Assembly (NCBI RefSeq): GCF_000368585.1
Contig: NZ_KB849558.1
Span: 910,722 to 974,721, forward strand
Direction: 5' to 3'
Origin: Acinetobacter venetianus RAG-1 = CIP 110063
GTDB taxonomy: Bacteria; Pseudomonadota; Gammaproteobacteria; Pseudomonadales; Moraxellaceae
Length of the DNA: 64,000 bases
The stretch's first letter is position 1, and the number at the start of each line of letters is the position of its first letter. The notes beneath the pieces are model-generated. The model saw nothing but the letters and a program-made list of their open reading frames with translations. It had not been told where the DNA came from and did not search any database. A program made the position numbers and the translations under genes. This document shows, one piece after another, positions 32,592-41,317 of this stretch.

Positions 32592-33635
32592 TTATACTTT
32601 TGATCTCATCTGCTCAGCAATATCCAATAAAGCTTGTGCTGTTTTATCCCAGCCTAAGCAGCCATCAGTTACAGATTGACCATAGGTCATATCACATGAA
32701 ATCTTTTGATTTCCATCTACTAAATGACTTTCTATCATTACACCACGAACTTTTGACTCCGCACGCTCGTCGATGATTTGTTGCAAAACTTGTGGTTGTA
32801 ATAACGGATCTTTACCGCTATTTCCATGACTACAGTCAATCACCAAAGCAGGTAAATGTTTATGTTTGAAATGCATCGCCTGAATTGAGGCTAAATCATA
32901 ATTTGTTCCGTGATTTGAACCACGCAAAATTAAATGCGGTAATGGATTACCATTGCTATGTAGGATCGCAGGTAAACCTTGTTGTGTCATACCTAAAAAT
33001 TGATGTCCATTTAATGCTGACTGAATCGCATCTAAAGCAATTTGAATAGAACCATCTGTACCATTTTTGAAGCCGATACTGTACGGCATATGACTCGCAA
33101 TCTCACGATGAATCTGAGACTCACTCGTTCTCGCACCAATAGCCCCCCAAGCTAATAGGTCATCAAAATAACCTGTTGCCATAGGGCTAAGAATTTCACT
33201 CGCAATCGGCAAGCCTTTCTCAATAAGTTGTAAATAAAGTTGACGTGATTTTTCTAAACCAAGTTGTAAATCTGATGATCCATCTAAATCAGGATCGTAT
33301 AAAAAACCTTTCCAACCTACCGTGGTACGTGGTTTTTCAATATATGCACGCATCACGAGGAAAATTTGATCTTTCACTTGCTCTTGTAATTTTTGTAGGC
33401 GATCTGCATATTCAAGCACTGCAACTGGATCATGTATTGAACACGGCCCTGTTATCACCATTAAACGATGATCATGTCCTGATAAAATGTTTTGAATCGT
33501 TTGACGATGTTTTGAAATTTGCTGCACTAAAGTGGCAGACAAGGGATACTGCGCTTTGAGTTGTGATGGCAAGCTAAGCATTGATTCTTTTGAATGAGTT
33601 TCTGGTTGTGTCAAAGCAGTATTTAAAGCGTTCAT
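32592..33635 (-). CDS. aroG: 3-deoxy-7-phosphoheptulonate (DAHP) synthase, class I
   Basis: 347 residues of the AroF/AroG/AroH type. Signatures: VITGPCSIHD (metal Cys), RAYIEKPRTTVGWKG (PEP-binding), GARTSESQIHRE, LRGSNHGTNYD and IDCSHGNSGKD. It joins PEP and erythrose-4-phosphate as first step of the shikimate pathway. Which amino acid inhibits it cannot be told by eye, so aroG is a family-level symbol. The start has AAAGGA about ten bases upstream. The 5' leader of at least 300 bases carries two aromatic-rich leader peptides and a terminator hairpin, implying attenuation by aromatic aminoacyl-tRNA supply rather than, or on top of, repressor control. Confidence 0.94.
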   Translation of the reverse strand: MNALNTALTQPETHSKESMLSLPSQLKAQYPLSATLVQQISKHRQTIQNILSGHDHRLMVITGPCSIHDPVAVLEYADRLQKLQEQVKDQIFLVMRAYIEKPRTTVGWKGFLYDPDLDGSSDLQLGLEKSRQLYLQLIEKGLPIASEILSPMATGYFDDLLAWGAIGARTSESQIHREIASHMPYSIGFKNGTDGSIQIALDAIQSALNGHQFLGMTQQGLPAILHSNGNPLPHLILRGSNHGTNYDLASIQAMHFKHKHLPALVIDCSHGNSGKDPLLQPQVLQQIIDERAESKVRGVMIESHLVDGNQKISCDMTYGQSVTDGCLGWDKTAQALLDIAEQMRSKV

Positions 33636-33649
33636 TATTCATTTCCTTT

Positions 33650-33677
33650 GGACTGACCTTTTTCGCAGTCCAGGTCA
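33650..33677 (-). promoter_or_regulatory. Two mutually exclusive hairpins next to the DAHP synthase ribosome site
   Basis: On the minus strand TGACCT and AGGTCA can pair (33677-33672 with 33659-33654), or GGACTG and CAGTCC (33671-33666 with 33655-33650). They share two bases, so only one forms at a time. The second ends exactly beside the AAAGGA ribosome site. They begin two bases after the stop of the second leader peptide, a layout that could couple its translation to that of the enzyme. Confidence 0.45.
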
Positions 33678-33678
33678 T

Positions 33679-33771
33679 TTATTTGAGCAATAGGGATCTA
33701 AGCAATAATTGATGTTGGCTAAAGTAGAACCAATAAAAGCTGCTAAAATATGACTTATTAAATTTATACAT
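33679..33771 (-). CDS. Aromatic-rich leader peptide 2 of the DAHP synthase gene
   Basis: A 30-codon ORF on the same strand as aroG, ending 43 bases before it. The peptide starts MYKFNKSYFSSFYWFYFS: ten of the first 17 residues are Tyr, Phe or Trp. AGGAG seven bases before the ATG is a strong ribosome site. Leader peptides packed with the end product amino acids are the hallmark of attenuation control. Unusually, it lies downstream of the terminator hairpin (33806-33836), so it cannot control that hairpin; it may govern translation start of aroG through the hairpins at 33650-33677. No function other than regulatory is expected. Confidence 0.72.
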   Translation of the reverse strand: MYKFNKSYFSSFYWFYFSQHQLLLRSLLLK

Positions 33772-33805
33772 GGTATTTCTCCTAAAGTAATGATTGTTAG
33801 AGCAT

Positions 33806-33836
33806 AAAAAAACCTGATCGGTGTTGCCGATCAGGT
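33806..33836 (-). terminator. Attenuator terminator in the DAHP synthase leader
   Basis: On the minus strand ACCTGATCGG, a five-base loop, CCGATCAGGT and seven T: a strong intrinsic terminator inside the leader, between the two leader peptides. Since aroG has no room for a promoter after it, transcription must read through it. The upstream segment 33849-33863 can pair with 33817-33828 (ATCGG with CCGAT, GTTGCC with GGCAAC), destroying the terminator. Confidence 0.8.
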
Positions 33837-33848
33837 ATTAACTGGCTG

Positions 33849-33882
33849 GGCAACCTTTCCGATGCCCGAAACGCGTCAGGCA
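33849..33882 (-). promoter_or_regulatory. Antiterminator and 5' hairpin of the DAHP synthase leader
   Basis: Just after the stop of leader peptide 1 a hairpin TGCCTGA/TCGGGCA (33882-33863) can form. The following ATCGG-AAAG-GTTGCC segment (33863-33849) is the antiterminator half that competes for the terminator. Thus the leader has the ordered 1:2, 2:3 and 3:4 type pairings expected of a ribosome-controlled attenuator. A resemblance to small C4-type antisense RNAs should also be tested. Confidence 0.55.
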
Positions 33883-33883
33883 A

Positions 33884-33940
33884 CTAAATATATTGCCAAA
33901 AATAAAAGTATGCGTTTGTGTTTACAGTATGCTTTAACAT
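33884..33940 (-). CDS. Aromatic-rich leader peptide 1 of the DAHP synthase gene
   Basis: An 18-codon ORF, MLKHTVNTNAYFYFWQYI, with five aromatic codons in a row (TAC TTT TAT TTT TGG) and another Tyr two codons later. Its stop is immediately followed by the attenuator hairpins, exactly as in trp, phe or his leaders. The ribosome site is weak (TTGAAATAAAC before the ATG), which is the main doubt. A ribosome stalled on these codons when charged Phe, Tyr or Trp tRNA is scarce would cover the 5' hairpin and favour the antiterminator. Confidence 0.7.
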   Translation of the reverse strand: MLKHTVNTNAYFYFWQYI

Positions 33941-33978
33941 GTTTATTTCAAATATCTAAAAAACTGTTCCTAAGTATT

Positions 33979-34007
33979 AAACTACGCACTATTTTCTCGT
34001 TTGACAA
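33979..34007 (-). promoter_or_regulatory. Candidate promoter of the DAHP synthase leader transcript
   Basis: On the minus strand TTGTCA (34007-34002), 17 bases, TAGTTT (33984-33979). The -35 is good and the -10 weak. It lies upstream of leader peptide 1. Confidence 0.35.
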
Positions 34008-34126
34008 GCACTTTTTATATTTTTTTAAACATAACTTCAAAATAAGAAAAATTGACCTGTCAACATTTTACTCATAAAATAGCGTAAAAATACACCAATT
34101 TGAGATTACGCCAATGAAGTAAGTTC

Positions 34127-34172
34127 TATTTTTTAACATCAAATACCCTTTCTTTTTTGATGTGCAAAATAG
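34127..34172. repeat. Interrupted inverted repeat upstream of the ABC-F gene
   Basis: CTATTTT-TTA-ACATCAAA pairs with TTTGATGT-GC-AAAATAG (7 plus 8 bp with a small internal loop). It lies 86 bases before the ABC-F ATG. ABC-F resistance genes are often controlled by leader attenuation, but no leader peptide is obvious here. Confidence 0.45.
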
Positions 34173-34257
34173 GCTTATCTATCTTTTAGTAGTTTCTATT
34201 CTAAGAACTTATTCTTATTATTCTATTTTGCATATCCTGTTTTTATGAGGTTTTCTT

Positions 34258-35832
34258 ATGACCCAACAGGCATGTATTATTTCCAACTTAACGCTTGATT
34301 TTCCACAACAAAAAATTTTTGACAACATTTCTTTCCAATTACCTTTAAATTCATTTTCAGGCCTAGTTGGAAAAAATGGACAAGGTAAATCATTGCTGAT
34401 GTCTATATTACATCATCAAAAGAAAACTGAATTTGCCTATTCTGGTCAAATCTTGTGGCAATGCCCTCATCAACATCTCACTCAACTACAGCGAATTAAA
34501 GAAAGCACAATTGCTCAAGCTTTAAATATTCATGAATTATATTTTTGTTTTGAACGTATAAAGCAAGGTATTGCTTCATTTGCAGATTATGATCAAGTTG
34601 AAAATCTCTGGCATTTACCTGCTCATTGGCAACAATTGCTAGAAAGTGCAAATTTACCTATTGATCTTGATACTCGTATTCAAGATTTGAGTGAAGGACA
34701 AAAAACCAAACTGGCACTATGCCGTTTATTTCTTCTTAAAGATCATTATTTACTTTTAGATGAACCAAGCAATCTTTTAGATACTCAAGGGCGTAACTGG
34801 TTAATTGATCAAATGAGTCAACACCTAACTGGCGGGCTAATTATTAGCCATGATCGACAACTCTTAGATCAGATACAGGGTATTTTTGTTCTGAATCAGC
34901 TAGGTTTACACTACTACAGTGGGAACTATTCACATTATCAGCAACAACATCACATACAAGTTGAAGCACTATCAAAGGCTGTACATCAAGAAAAAAGAGA
35001 AATTAGAGCGCTTAAATAACAGCAACATCAAAACCAAATGAAAGCACAAAAACGGAAAAAAACAGGTGAAAAATTAAGGGCCTCAGGCTCCCAAGCGCCT
35101 ATCTTATTAGATGCAAAAAAAGAACAAGCTGAGCAATCGCTTTCTCATTTACGCAACCAGCAAATCAAGCGACTAGCAGATGCAAAAGATAACTTAATGA
35201 AAAAACAATCTCAACTTGAACATTTAAAATCACAGTCTTTTGAGTTTAACCATATCACCGAAAAAACAGGAGAAATCTTACGTTGCCAAGATTTAACACT
35301 TGCTTTTAATCTTTCTATATCAATCAATTTTGTAATGAATGCTTCAGAAAAAATTCATATACAAGGTGAAAATGGAATCGGTAAATCTACCTTATTGAAG
35401 ACAATTCAAGGTCTTATTAAGCCTCATGATGGCAAGATGTACTGTAATGTACAAACAGCTTATCTCGATCAAAACTTATCTTTTTTAGCTAGTGAAATTT
35501 CTGCAACAGAATATTTAAAGACTATCAATGCAAATCTAACAGAACAGCAAATACGAACATCGCTTGGCAACATGAAAATTCGTAGAGACAAAGCACTCAT
35601 ACCATTAAAAAATTTAAGTGGTGGAGAACGCTTAAAAGTCGCTTTACTGGCTTTAAAATTTCAGCATGTGGAGCTTCTACTTTTAGATGAACCTGAAAAT
35701 CATCTGGATATTGAATCTAGAGAGTTATTAGCACACGCAATTAAGCACTTTAATGGCTCTGTACTACTGGTATCACACGATGATTCATTTGTTGACGCAT
35801 GTGAAATCACGAATTCATATCATTTAAAATAG
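34258..35832 (+). pseudogene. ABC-F family ATPase interrupted by an in-frame stop codon
   Basis: The frame is continuous from 34258 to 35832 (524 residues plus stop) except for a TAA at 35017-35019. Part one (253 residues) has the first ATPase domain: Walker A GLVGKNGQGKS, signature LSEGQKTKLALCRL, Walker B LLLDEPSNLLD, and the switch His in ISHD. Part two resumes in the same frame with a basic linker (QQHQNQMKAQKRKKTGEK) and the second domain: GENGIGKSTLLK, LSGGERLKVAL, LLLLDEPENHLD, VSHDDS. ABC-F proteins act on ribosomes and need both domains. The TAA probably replaced CAA, within a Gln-rich run. It is either a pseudogene by one base change, a strain mutation or sequencing error, or two proteins made by re-initiation at the ATG at 35038. 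Confidence 0.82.
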
Positions 35833-35846
35833 TTTTTAATTGAATA

Positions 35847-35885
35847 ATGAAGCATTACGCTTAGCATTAAGTAGTCATGCTTCAT
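35847..35885. repeat. Inverted repeat between convergent ABC-F and ynfA genes
   Basis: ATGAAGCAT and ATGCTTCAT, 9 bp, with a 21-base loop. It lies between the two stop codons, so it could end either transcript, but no U-run is present. Confidence 0.4.
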
Positions 35886-35888
35886 AAA

Positions 35889-36251
35889 CTAACGAACTAA
35901 GCCCTGAGGTTGCAGAATAATAAGACTTGCACCGACCAATACAATTAAACCACCTAAAATATCCCAACGTGTCAGAATCACCTGATCGACATAACGTAAC
36001 CATAGCAGTGCAGTAAAAATATATATTCCACCATAAGCAGCATATATCCTTCCAGATGCCGCTGGATGCAATGTCAGCAACCAAACAAATACCGTTAAGC
36101 TAAGTGCTGTTGGTATCCACAACCAATGAGATTTTCCTTGATTCAAGATTAAGTAAGGAAAATAGCATCCCAAGATTTCTGCAATAGCCGTTAAAATAAA
36201 TAACCCGAATACACTCAGTACTCGGGTTATAGAAAATGTAAACTCTAACAT
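35889..36251 (-). CDS. ynfA: YnfA/UPF0060 family small membrane protein
   Basis: 120 residues with four membrane helices. [42 protein letters not shown] and [14 protein letters not shown] are the UPF0060 signature. YnfA is an SMR-like inner-membrane protein reported to aid efflux of toxic cations in some enterobacteria. Its ATG overlaps the clpA stop codon by one base (TAATG), so it is translationally coupled to clpA. It is slightly longer at the N-terminus than E. coli YnfA (108 residues). Confidence 0.9.
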   Translation of the reverse strand: MLEFTFSITRVLSVFGLFILTAIAEILGCYFPYLILNQGKSHWLWIPTALSLTVFVWLLTLHPAASGRIYAAYGGIYIFTALLWLRYVDQVILTRWDILGGLIVLVGASLIILQPQGLVR

Positions 36252-38536
36252 TAAGCTGGTTCAGCACTTGGATTTATATGATCCTCAAATACTTCAAGTT
36301 TCAATCCAACCTCTTTGCCATCTTCTTTTTTCACAGAAACAGCAACATTACCACCATGCTCTGCCAGTTCACCAAATAAGATCATTTCAGCAAGCGGTTT
36401 TTTCAAATGCTCTTGAATTAAACGCTGCATTGGACGAGCACCCATTAGGCGATCATATCCATTTGCAGACAACCAATCACGCGCACTTTGATCCACATCA
36501 AGCACAACTTGTTTTTCATCTAATTGTGCTTGTAACTCTGTTAAGAATTTATCAACTACTGATTCAATCACAGTAGTAGGAAGTGATTTAAATTGAATCA
36601 CGCCATCCAAACGGTTACGGAACTCTGGAGCAAATGCTCGCTTCATCGCATCTTGATTATCAGCACTATGATCTTGTTCAGTAAAACCAATACTTGCACG
36701 AGAAATACTTTCTGCACCAATATTAGTTGTTAAAACAATAATCACATTTCTAAAATCAGACTTACGACCATTATTGTCTGTTAACGCACCATGATCCATG
36801 ACTTGTAATAAAAGATTGAATACATCAGGATGTGCCTTTTCAATCTCATCAAGTAATAAAACACAATGTGGATTCTTATGAATTGCATCAGTGAGCAATC
36901 CACCTTGATCATATCCAACATAACCAGGAGGCGCACCGATCAAGCGAGAAACAGCGTGGCGCTCCATATATTCAGACATATCAAAACGGACAAACTCAAC
37001 ACCAAGTAACTTAGCAAGCTGTTTCGTCACCTCTGTTTTACCAACACCAGTTGGGCCTGCAAATACAAAACTACCCACTGGTTTATCAGGCGCTTTAAGT
37101 CCTGCACGAGATAATTTAATTGCTGACGCAAGTGCTGTAATCGCCTCATCTTGCCCAAAGACAACACGTTTCAAATCACGTTCTAAATTCTCAAGCACAG
37201 TCTTGTCATCTTTAGACACTGTTTTTGGAGGAATACGAGCAATCTTAGAAACAATATCTTCGATGTTTTCAACAGAAATTGTTGAGCCATCTACTTCTGC
37301 TTTTAAACGGCGTTGTGCACCAGCTTCATCAATAACATCGATTGCTTTGTCTGGTAAAAAGCGATCATGAATAAATTTAGCCGATAACTCTACTGCTGCA
37401 ACTAAAGCTTTATCGTCGTATTCCACATGATGAAAATCTTCAAACTTACTTTTCAAGCCACGTAAAATTTCAATCGTTTCACCAATGCTTGGTTCATTTA
37501 CATCAATTTTTTGAAAACGACGTGATAAAGCATGGTCTTTCTCAAATACCTGACGATATTCTTGGAAAGTAGTTGAACCAATACAACGTAAAGTACCATT
37601 TGCTAAGGCTGGTTTAATTAGATTCGATGCATCCATAGTACTACCCATGCTCGAACCAGCACCGATAATCATATGAATTTCATCAATGAATAAAATAGCA
37701 TTCGGATTCTTTTTCAAAGCATTTAATAACTGTTTTAAACGCTTCTCAAAGTCACCACGATATTTTGTTCCTGCGACTAACGCACCGATGTCTAAACTAT
37801 AAACTTCAGCATTTGCTAGAGGCTTAGGTGCTTTGCCATTAACGATTAGCCAAGCTAAACCCTCAGCGATTGATGTTTTACCTACACCCGGATCACCTAC
37901 TAACAGCGGGTTGTTTTTGCGGCGACGACATAGAATTTGTGCTGCCCGCTCAATTTCTTTTTCACGACCAATTAAAGGATCTGTTTTGCCCTTTTGCGCT
38001 TCGATATTTAAGTTCAGTGTATATTGCTCAAGTGGTCCAGCATTTGCTGAAGCTGCACTTTCACCTTCAATATCTTCTACTTCTTCTTCAACTTGAATCT
38101 CATCTTTACGTGTGCCGTGAGATAAATATTGAGTCAAAGTTAAGCGATTAATTTGATGACGTTTAAGTAAATAAACCGCGAAAGAATCTCTTTCAGAATA
38201 CATCGCAACAAGTACATCTGCACCTTCAACTGTACGATCACCACCACTTGATTGAACATGAAAAATTGCACGTTGCAAAATGCGATCAAAGCTCTCTGTT
38301 GGATGTGGAGCTTGTTCACTATTATCACCAAGTTTTGGGGTATGTTGCTCTACATATTCCTCTAATTCTTTACGTAAAGTAACGATATCAGCACCACATG
38401 CTTTTAGTGCATTTACGGCTGAATCATTATCAAGTAAAGCAAGCAACAAATGTTCAACTGTCAGAAACTCATGTCTCTTTTGACGAGCCATGCTAACAGC
38501 CAAACGTAACGATACTTCTAATTGACGACTGAGCAT
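36251..38536 (-). CDS. clpA: ATP-dependent Clp protease ATPase subunit ClpA
   Basis: 761 residues, against 758 in E. coli. The N-domain (1-145) binds ClpS; first AAA module with Walker A GDPGVGKT at 214-221 and DEIH at 285-288; second module with GPTGVGKT at 494-501 and [10 protein letters not shown]. The ClpP-docking loop IGF is at 616-618. It unfolds N-degron and SsrA-tagged proteins and feeds them to ClpP. A strong AAGGGGG ribosome site precedes the ATG. Between clpA and clpS lies the remnant of a second clpS. Confidence 0.96.
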   Translation of the reverse strand: MLSRQLEVSLRLAVSMARQKRHEFLTVEHLLLALLDNDSAVNALKACGADIVTLRKELEEYVEQHTPKLGDNSEQAPHPTESFDRILQRAIFHVQSSGGDRTVEGADVLVAMYSERDSFAVYLLKRHQINRLTLTQYLSHGTRKDEIQVEEEVEDIEGESAASANAGPLEQYTLNLNIEAQKGKTDPLIGREKEIERAAQILCRRRKNNPLLVGDPGVGKTSIAEGLAWLIVNGKAPKPLANAEVYSLDIGALVAGTKYRGDFEKRLKQLLNALKKNPNAILFIDEIHMIIGAGSSMGSTMDASNLIKPALANGTLRCIGSTTFQEYRQVFEKDHALSRRFQKIDVNEPSIGETIEILRGLKSKFEDFHHVEYDDKALVAAVELSAKFIHDRFLPDKAIDVIDEAGAQRRLKAEVDGSTISVENIEDIVSKIARIPPKTVSKDDKTVLENLERDLKRVVFGQDEAITALASAIKLSRAGLKAPDKPVGSFVFAGPTGVGKTEVTKQLAKLLGVEFVRFDMSEYMERHAVSRLIGAPPGYVGYDQGGLLTDAIHKNPHCVLLLDEIEKAHPDVFNLLLQVMDHGALTDNNGRKSDFRNVIIVLTTNIGAESISRASIGFTEQDHSADNQDAMKRAFAPEFRNRLDGVIQFKSLPTTVIESVVDKFLTELQAQLDEKQVVLDVDQSARDWLSANGYDRLMGARPMQRLIQEHLKKPLAEMILFGELAEHGGNVAVSVKKEDGKEVGLKLEVFEDHINPSAEPA

Positions 38537-38591
38537 GTAACCCCCTTATATCTTGGGCTTTCTCAAAAAAGATGAATCTTTCTATCAAAAG

Positions 38592-38783
38592 CTAATTATT
38601 GACTTGATCCGCTTGAGCTTTTGTAATCGTTATAAATTACCCGTCTACAAGTCTCTTTGCTTCATATTCTACAGTTAGCATTAGTTGAGTATCTTGGTCA
38701 AGTTTCAAAACAAAGTATTGTTGTAAAAATTCAATTACAAAGGGGATAAAACCAGCAAATCGATTAAAAATAAAACAAATCTC
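38592..38783 (-). pseudogene. Remnant of a second clpS gene
   Basis: Translating the minus strand gives FVIEFLQQYFVLKLDQDT then QLMLTVEYEAK (38741-38655), matching Clp[19 protein letters not shown] and [11 protein letters not shown] at 19 of 29 positions. After an in-frame TAA (38639-38637) the same frame continues to KAQADQVNN, aligning with Clp[10 protein letters not shown], then TAG. Upstream only a weak resemblance (IFN opposite LLND) remains and no start codon. It sits directly between intact clpS and clpA, as expected for a tandem duplicate that decayed. It cannot make a full ClpS. Confidence 0.75.
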
Positions 38784-38966
38784 TTATTTTTGAATAAATG
38801 ACTACTACCCATCCAAATGCTTTAAATATTGAATAATTTTAGGCTCACCTATTATTCAATTTAATTACTTTTGCCTGACTTATCAAAACTAGATTAAAGG
38901 CTCGCCTTACACGACTAAAAGTGTTTTTTTCTTGTGCTCGGACAAAGCGTTGCTTTCTTAAGTTTC

Positions 38967-38989
38967 ATATTCAAATTTCATTTGAATAT
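38967..38989. repeat. Perfect 10-bp hairpin immediately after clpS
   Basis: ATATTCAAAT, loop TTC, ATTTGAATAT, abutting the clpS stop codon at 38990. No U-run follows on the minus strand. Confidence 0.6.
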
Positions 38990-39406
38990 TCACTCACCCC
39001 GCTCAGGTTCGATTTGACACAATAAAGGATGACCTTGTGCACGTGCATAATTATTTACTTGATTAGCTTTTGTCTCTGCAATATCTCTTGGATATATACC
39101 AGCTGTTCCTTTGCCTTCATAATGAACCGTTAACATCACTTGACTTGCTTGATCCAAATCCATCGAAAAATAACTTTGTAATACTTCAATAACGAAATCC
39201 ATTGGTGTGTAGTCGTCATTTAATAGAACAACTGCATATAAAGGAGGTCGTTTTAATTCAGGAGGGGCTGTTTGGACAACCACCTCGCCCTCATGATCAT
39301 CTTGCGAATCACTTAATCGTGGATTCAAGTGCCAATCTACATAACCTGATTGATGAAAAGAATTTTTCACTTCACTTAAATTCATTTGACGTTTGTATCT
39401 TCGCAT
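38990..39406 (-). CDS. clpS: ATP-dependent Clp protease adaptor ClpS
   Basis: 138 residues from the ATG at 39406; a TTG two codons earlier and an ATG at 39385 are alternatives. The core is classic: [20 protein letters not shown] with the Asn-Asp pair that binds the N-degron amino group, then [12 protein letters not shown] (His side of the pocket) and [25 protein letters not shown]. It delivers proteins with N-terminal Phe, Tyr, Trp or Leu to ClpA. The N-terminal extension (about 55 residues before the core) is longer than in E. coli, whose whole protein has 106. Confidence 0.94.
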   Translation of the reverse strand: MRRYKRQMNLSEVKNSFHQSGYVDWHLNPRLSDSQDDHEGEVVVQTAPPELKRPPLYAVVLLNDDYTPMDFVIEVLQSYFSMDLDQASQVMLTVHYEGKGTAGIYPRDIAETKANQVNNYARAQGHPLLCQIEPERGE

Positions 39407-39427
39407 ATTCAATTCTTAATCTATAAA

Positions 39428-40183
39428 TTATTGAGCGTTAGCTTCGGCTTGTGGGATTTCAGACACGAATGCTGAACTTACATCAACAGGTTTACCACGC
39501 TGCCAACTGAAACGTTTAATCACTGGTGTTCCGTAACCAGTTAAACGAACTTCAATAAACTGAGGAGTAAAACCTTTAGGCATAGTCCAACGACCTGTCA
39601 AACGCTCAAAATCGTCAAAATTAAAGTTCTTATCTTCTAATGGTACAACCAAAACTTCAGAATCTTTAATTAAACGCAACTCAACAGAGCCGACAGCACG
39701 ACGTTTGTTTGGACTAACTTGTATAAGATCAATTTGATATTCAAAAGCATTTTCAGGCAGTGATTTGATACCTAAATTCTGCACAGTTAGGCTGACACCA
39801 CCACGCTGTCTTAACGTCTCACGATAAATGGCATTCATCGTCTCGAATTGAGCTTTATCAGCATTTGCTTGATTAATACCTTTGAATAGCTCATCAGCAT
39901 TATCTACAGCCATATCACGTTCTTGTACAGCAGAATTCAGACTTTTAGTCATCGAATCTAATGCTGTTTTTTGTTTCTGAACGACATCAACCAATTGTTC
40001 AGCATCAGCGTCATAACCAACAACAGTTAAACCTTGACGATGACCAACAGTATAACCTAATACAAAGCTACTACCGATTAGCAAAGTTGCAGCTATAATC
40101 AAAGGTAAATTCGCTTTTATGAATTTGTTTTTTTTAACGGAACTGTCTGGTGAAACAGTCGGTTCATCGTTTTCCATCATCAT
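39428..40183 (-). CDS. Single-pass membrane protein with coiled coil (DUF6776-like)
   Basis: 251 residues. Cytoplasmic Lys-rich N-terminus, one membrane helix (LPLIIAATLLIGSSFVLGY), then a predicted coiled coil (about 70-130, VVQKQKTALDSMTKSLNSAV) and a beta-rich periplasmic domain (about 135-235) ending RFSWQRGKPVDV. The layout resembles DUF6776 proteins, which I recall from similar positions in gammaproteobacteria, with distant likeness to pilus-assembly membrane proteins. No catalytic motif. It follows argC by 75 bases, with a hairpin between. Confidence 0.7.
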   Translation of the reverse strand: MMMENDEPTVSPDSSVKKNKFIKANLPLIIAATLLIGSSFVLGYTVGHRQGLTVVGYDADAEQLVDVVQKQKTALDSMTKSLNSAVQERDMAVDNADELFKGINQANADKAQFETMNAIYRETLRQRGGVSLTVQNLGIKSLPENAFEYQIDLIQVSPNKRRAVGSVELRLIKDSEVLVVPLEDKNFNFDDFERLTGRWTMPKGFTPQFIEVRLTGYGTPVIKRFSWQRGKPVDVSSAFVSEIPQAEANAQ

Positions 40184-40209
40184 CTCTATCGTTATGATCT
40201 ACATCAAAG

Positions 40210-40239
40210 CACACATTTAAATCCAAATTTAAATGTGTG
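40210..40239. repeat. Perfect 13-bp hairpin after argC
   Basis: CACACATTTAAAT (40210-40222), loop CCAA, ATTTAAATGTGTG (40227-40239), 19 bases after the argC stop on the minus strand. No U-run follows. Confidence 0.6.
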
Positions 40240-40258
40240 TGAAGTAAAAAAGCGTTTT

Positions 40259-41308
40259 TTATGGTAATAAACCAATACCATTTAACCCAGCGGCTTCATC
40301 AAAACCAAACATTAAGTTCATGTTTTGTACAGCTTGACCTGCAGCACCTTTAACTAAATTATCTTGAGCGACAAGTATGATGAGTTTATTTGGTTGTGGG
40401 CGATAAAGAGCTATCCGCAATTCATTTGCTCCACGGACACTACGTGTTTCAGGAGAGCTATTAGCAGGCATAACATCAACAAAACGCTCAGATTTATAGA
40501 AATTTTCATAGAGTGCTTGTAGATCTTCTTGGCTGCCCTGTTCAGTTAAATCAACGTAAATTGTACTTAACATACCACGAATCATCGGTACTAAATGTGG
40601 AACAAAAATCAAATGATCAAATTGTCCCTTCAAGCCTGAGATATTTTCTAAAGCTTCAACAATTTCAGGGTGATGGCGATGACCTGCGACACCATACGCT
40701 TTGAAATTATCAGCATTTTCACTGTATATCATACCTAAACTTGCTTTTCGTCCAGCACCTGATACACCAGATTTAGCATCAATAATAATGCTTTGCGTAT
40801 TCACAAGCTTGCTAGAAGATTTTAATAAAGGTGCTAAACCCAATTGAACTGTTGTTGGATAACAACCAGGATTTCCGATCACTTGCGCTTGTTTTATTTT
40901 TTCACGATTTAACTCTGTTAAACCATAAACAGATTCTTTTAAAACAGTAGGACAATGATGTTGCATTCCATACCATTTTTCGAATTGGTCTAAATTCTGC
41001 AAACGAAAATCTGCGGCAAGATCAATTACTTTAGTGCCAGCTGTAATTAACTCTTCAGCATGCTTCATCGCAACCCCATGCGGTGTTGCAAAAAAAACAA
41101 TATCACACTGTTTTAAAGTTTCTAGGTTTAAATCAGAAAACTCAATATCCGTGTGACCGCGTAAGCTAGGAAACATATCAGCAACAGGTTTCCCTGCTTC
41201 TGTTCGAGATGTTAAAACACGTACTTGGGCTTGTGGATGTCTTAATAATAGACGCAATAACTCGACACCTGTATATCCAGTTCCGCCAACAATTCCAACA
41301 GAAATCAC
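40259..41308 (-). CDS. argC: N-acetyl-gamma-glutamyl-phosphate reductase
   Basis: 349 residues from a GTG at 41308, giving [19 protein letters not shown], the standard ArgC N-terminus; AGGTGG lies six bases upstream, and a GTG at 41317 would add three residues. NADP turn [10 protein letters not shown], catalytic Cys in [10 protein letters not shown], His in [11 protein letters not shown]. It reduces N-acetylglutamyl phosphate to the semialdehyde in arginine synthesis. It stands apart from other arg genes. I saw no convincing ArgR box upstream. Confidence 0.95.
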   Translation of the reverse strand: MISVGIVGGTGYTGVELLRLLLRHPQAQVRVLTSRTEAGKPVADMFPSLRGHTDIEFSDLNLETLKQCDIVFFATPHGVAMKHAEELITAGTKVIDLAADFRLQNLDQFEKWYGMQHHCPTVLKESVYGLTELNREKIKQAQVIGNPGCYPTTVQLGLAPLLKSSSKLVNTQSIIIDAKSGVSGAGRKASLGMIYSENADNFKAYGVAGHRHHPEIVEALENISGLKGQFDHLIFVPHLVPMIRGMLSTIYVDLTEQGSQEDLQALYENFYKSERFVDVMPANSSPETRSVRGANELRIALYRPQPNKLIILVAQDNLVKGAAGQAVQNMNLMFGFDEAAGLNGIGLLP

Positions 41309-41317
41309 GTGTTCCAC

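Larger units (their letters stand above)
38537..38989. other. 453-base clpS-clpA spacer
   Basis: Longer than the usual short gap between these genes. It holds a decayed clpS-like stretch (38592-38783), a 9-bp inverted repeat TTGAATAAT/ATTATTCAA (38829-38837 and 38851-38859), and a 10-bp hairpin directly after clpS (38967-38989). Confidence 0.7.

Noticed and set aside
33650..33677. H-type pseudoknot using both hairpin pairs before aroG
   Set aside because: The two stems share bases and leave no loop nucleotides to cross the grooves, so they can only be alternatives, not a simultaneous pseudoknot.
33862..34077. 71-codon plus-strand ORF over the DAHP synthase leader
   Set aside because: It runs antisense through the attenuator stems, whose palindromes explain the open reading; composition is not protein-like and there is no ribosome site.
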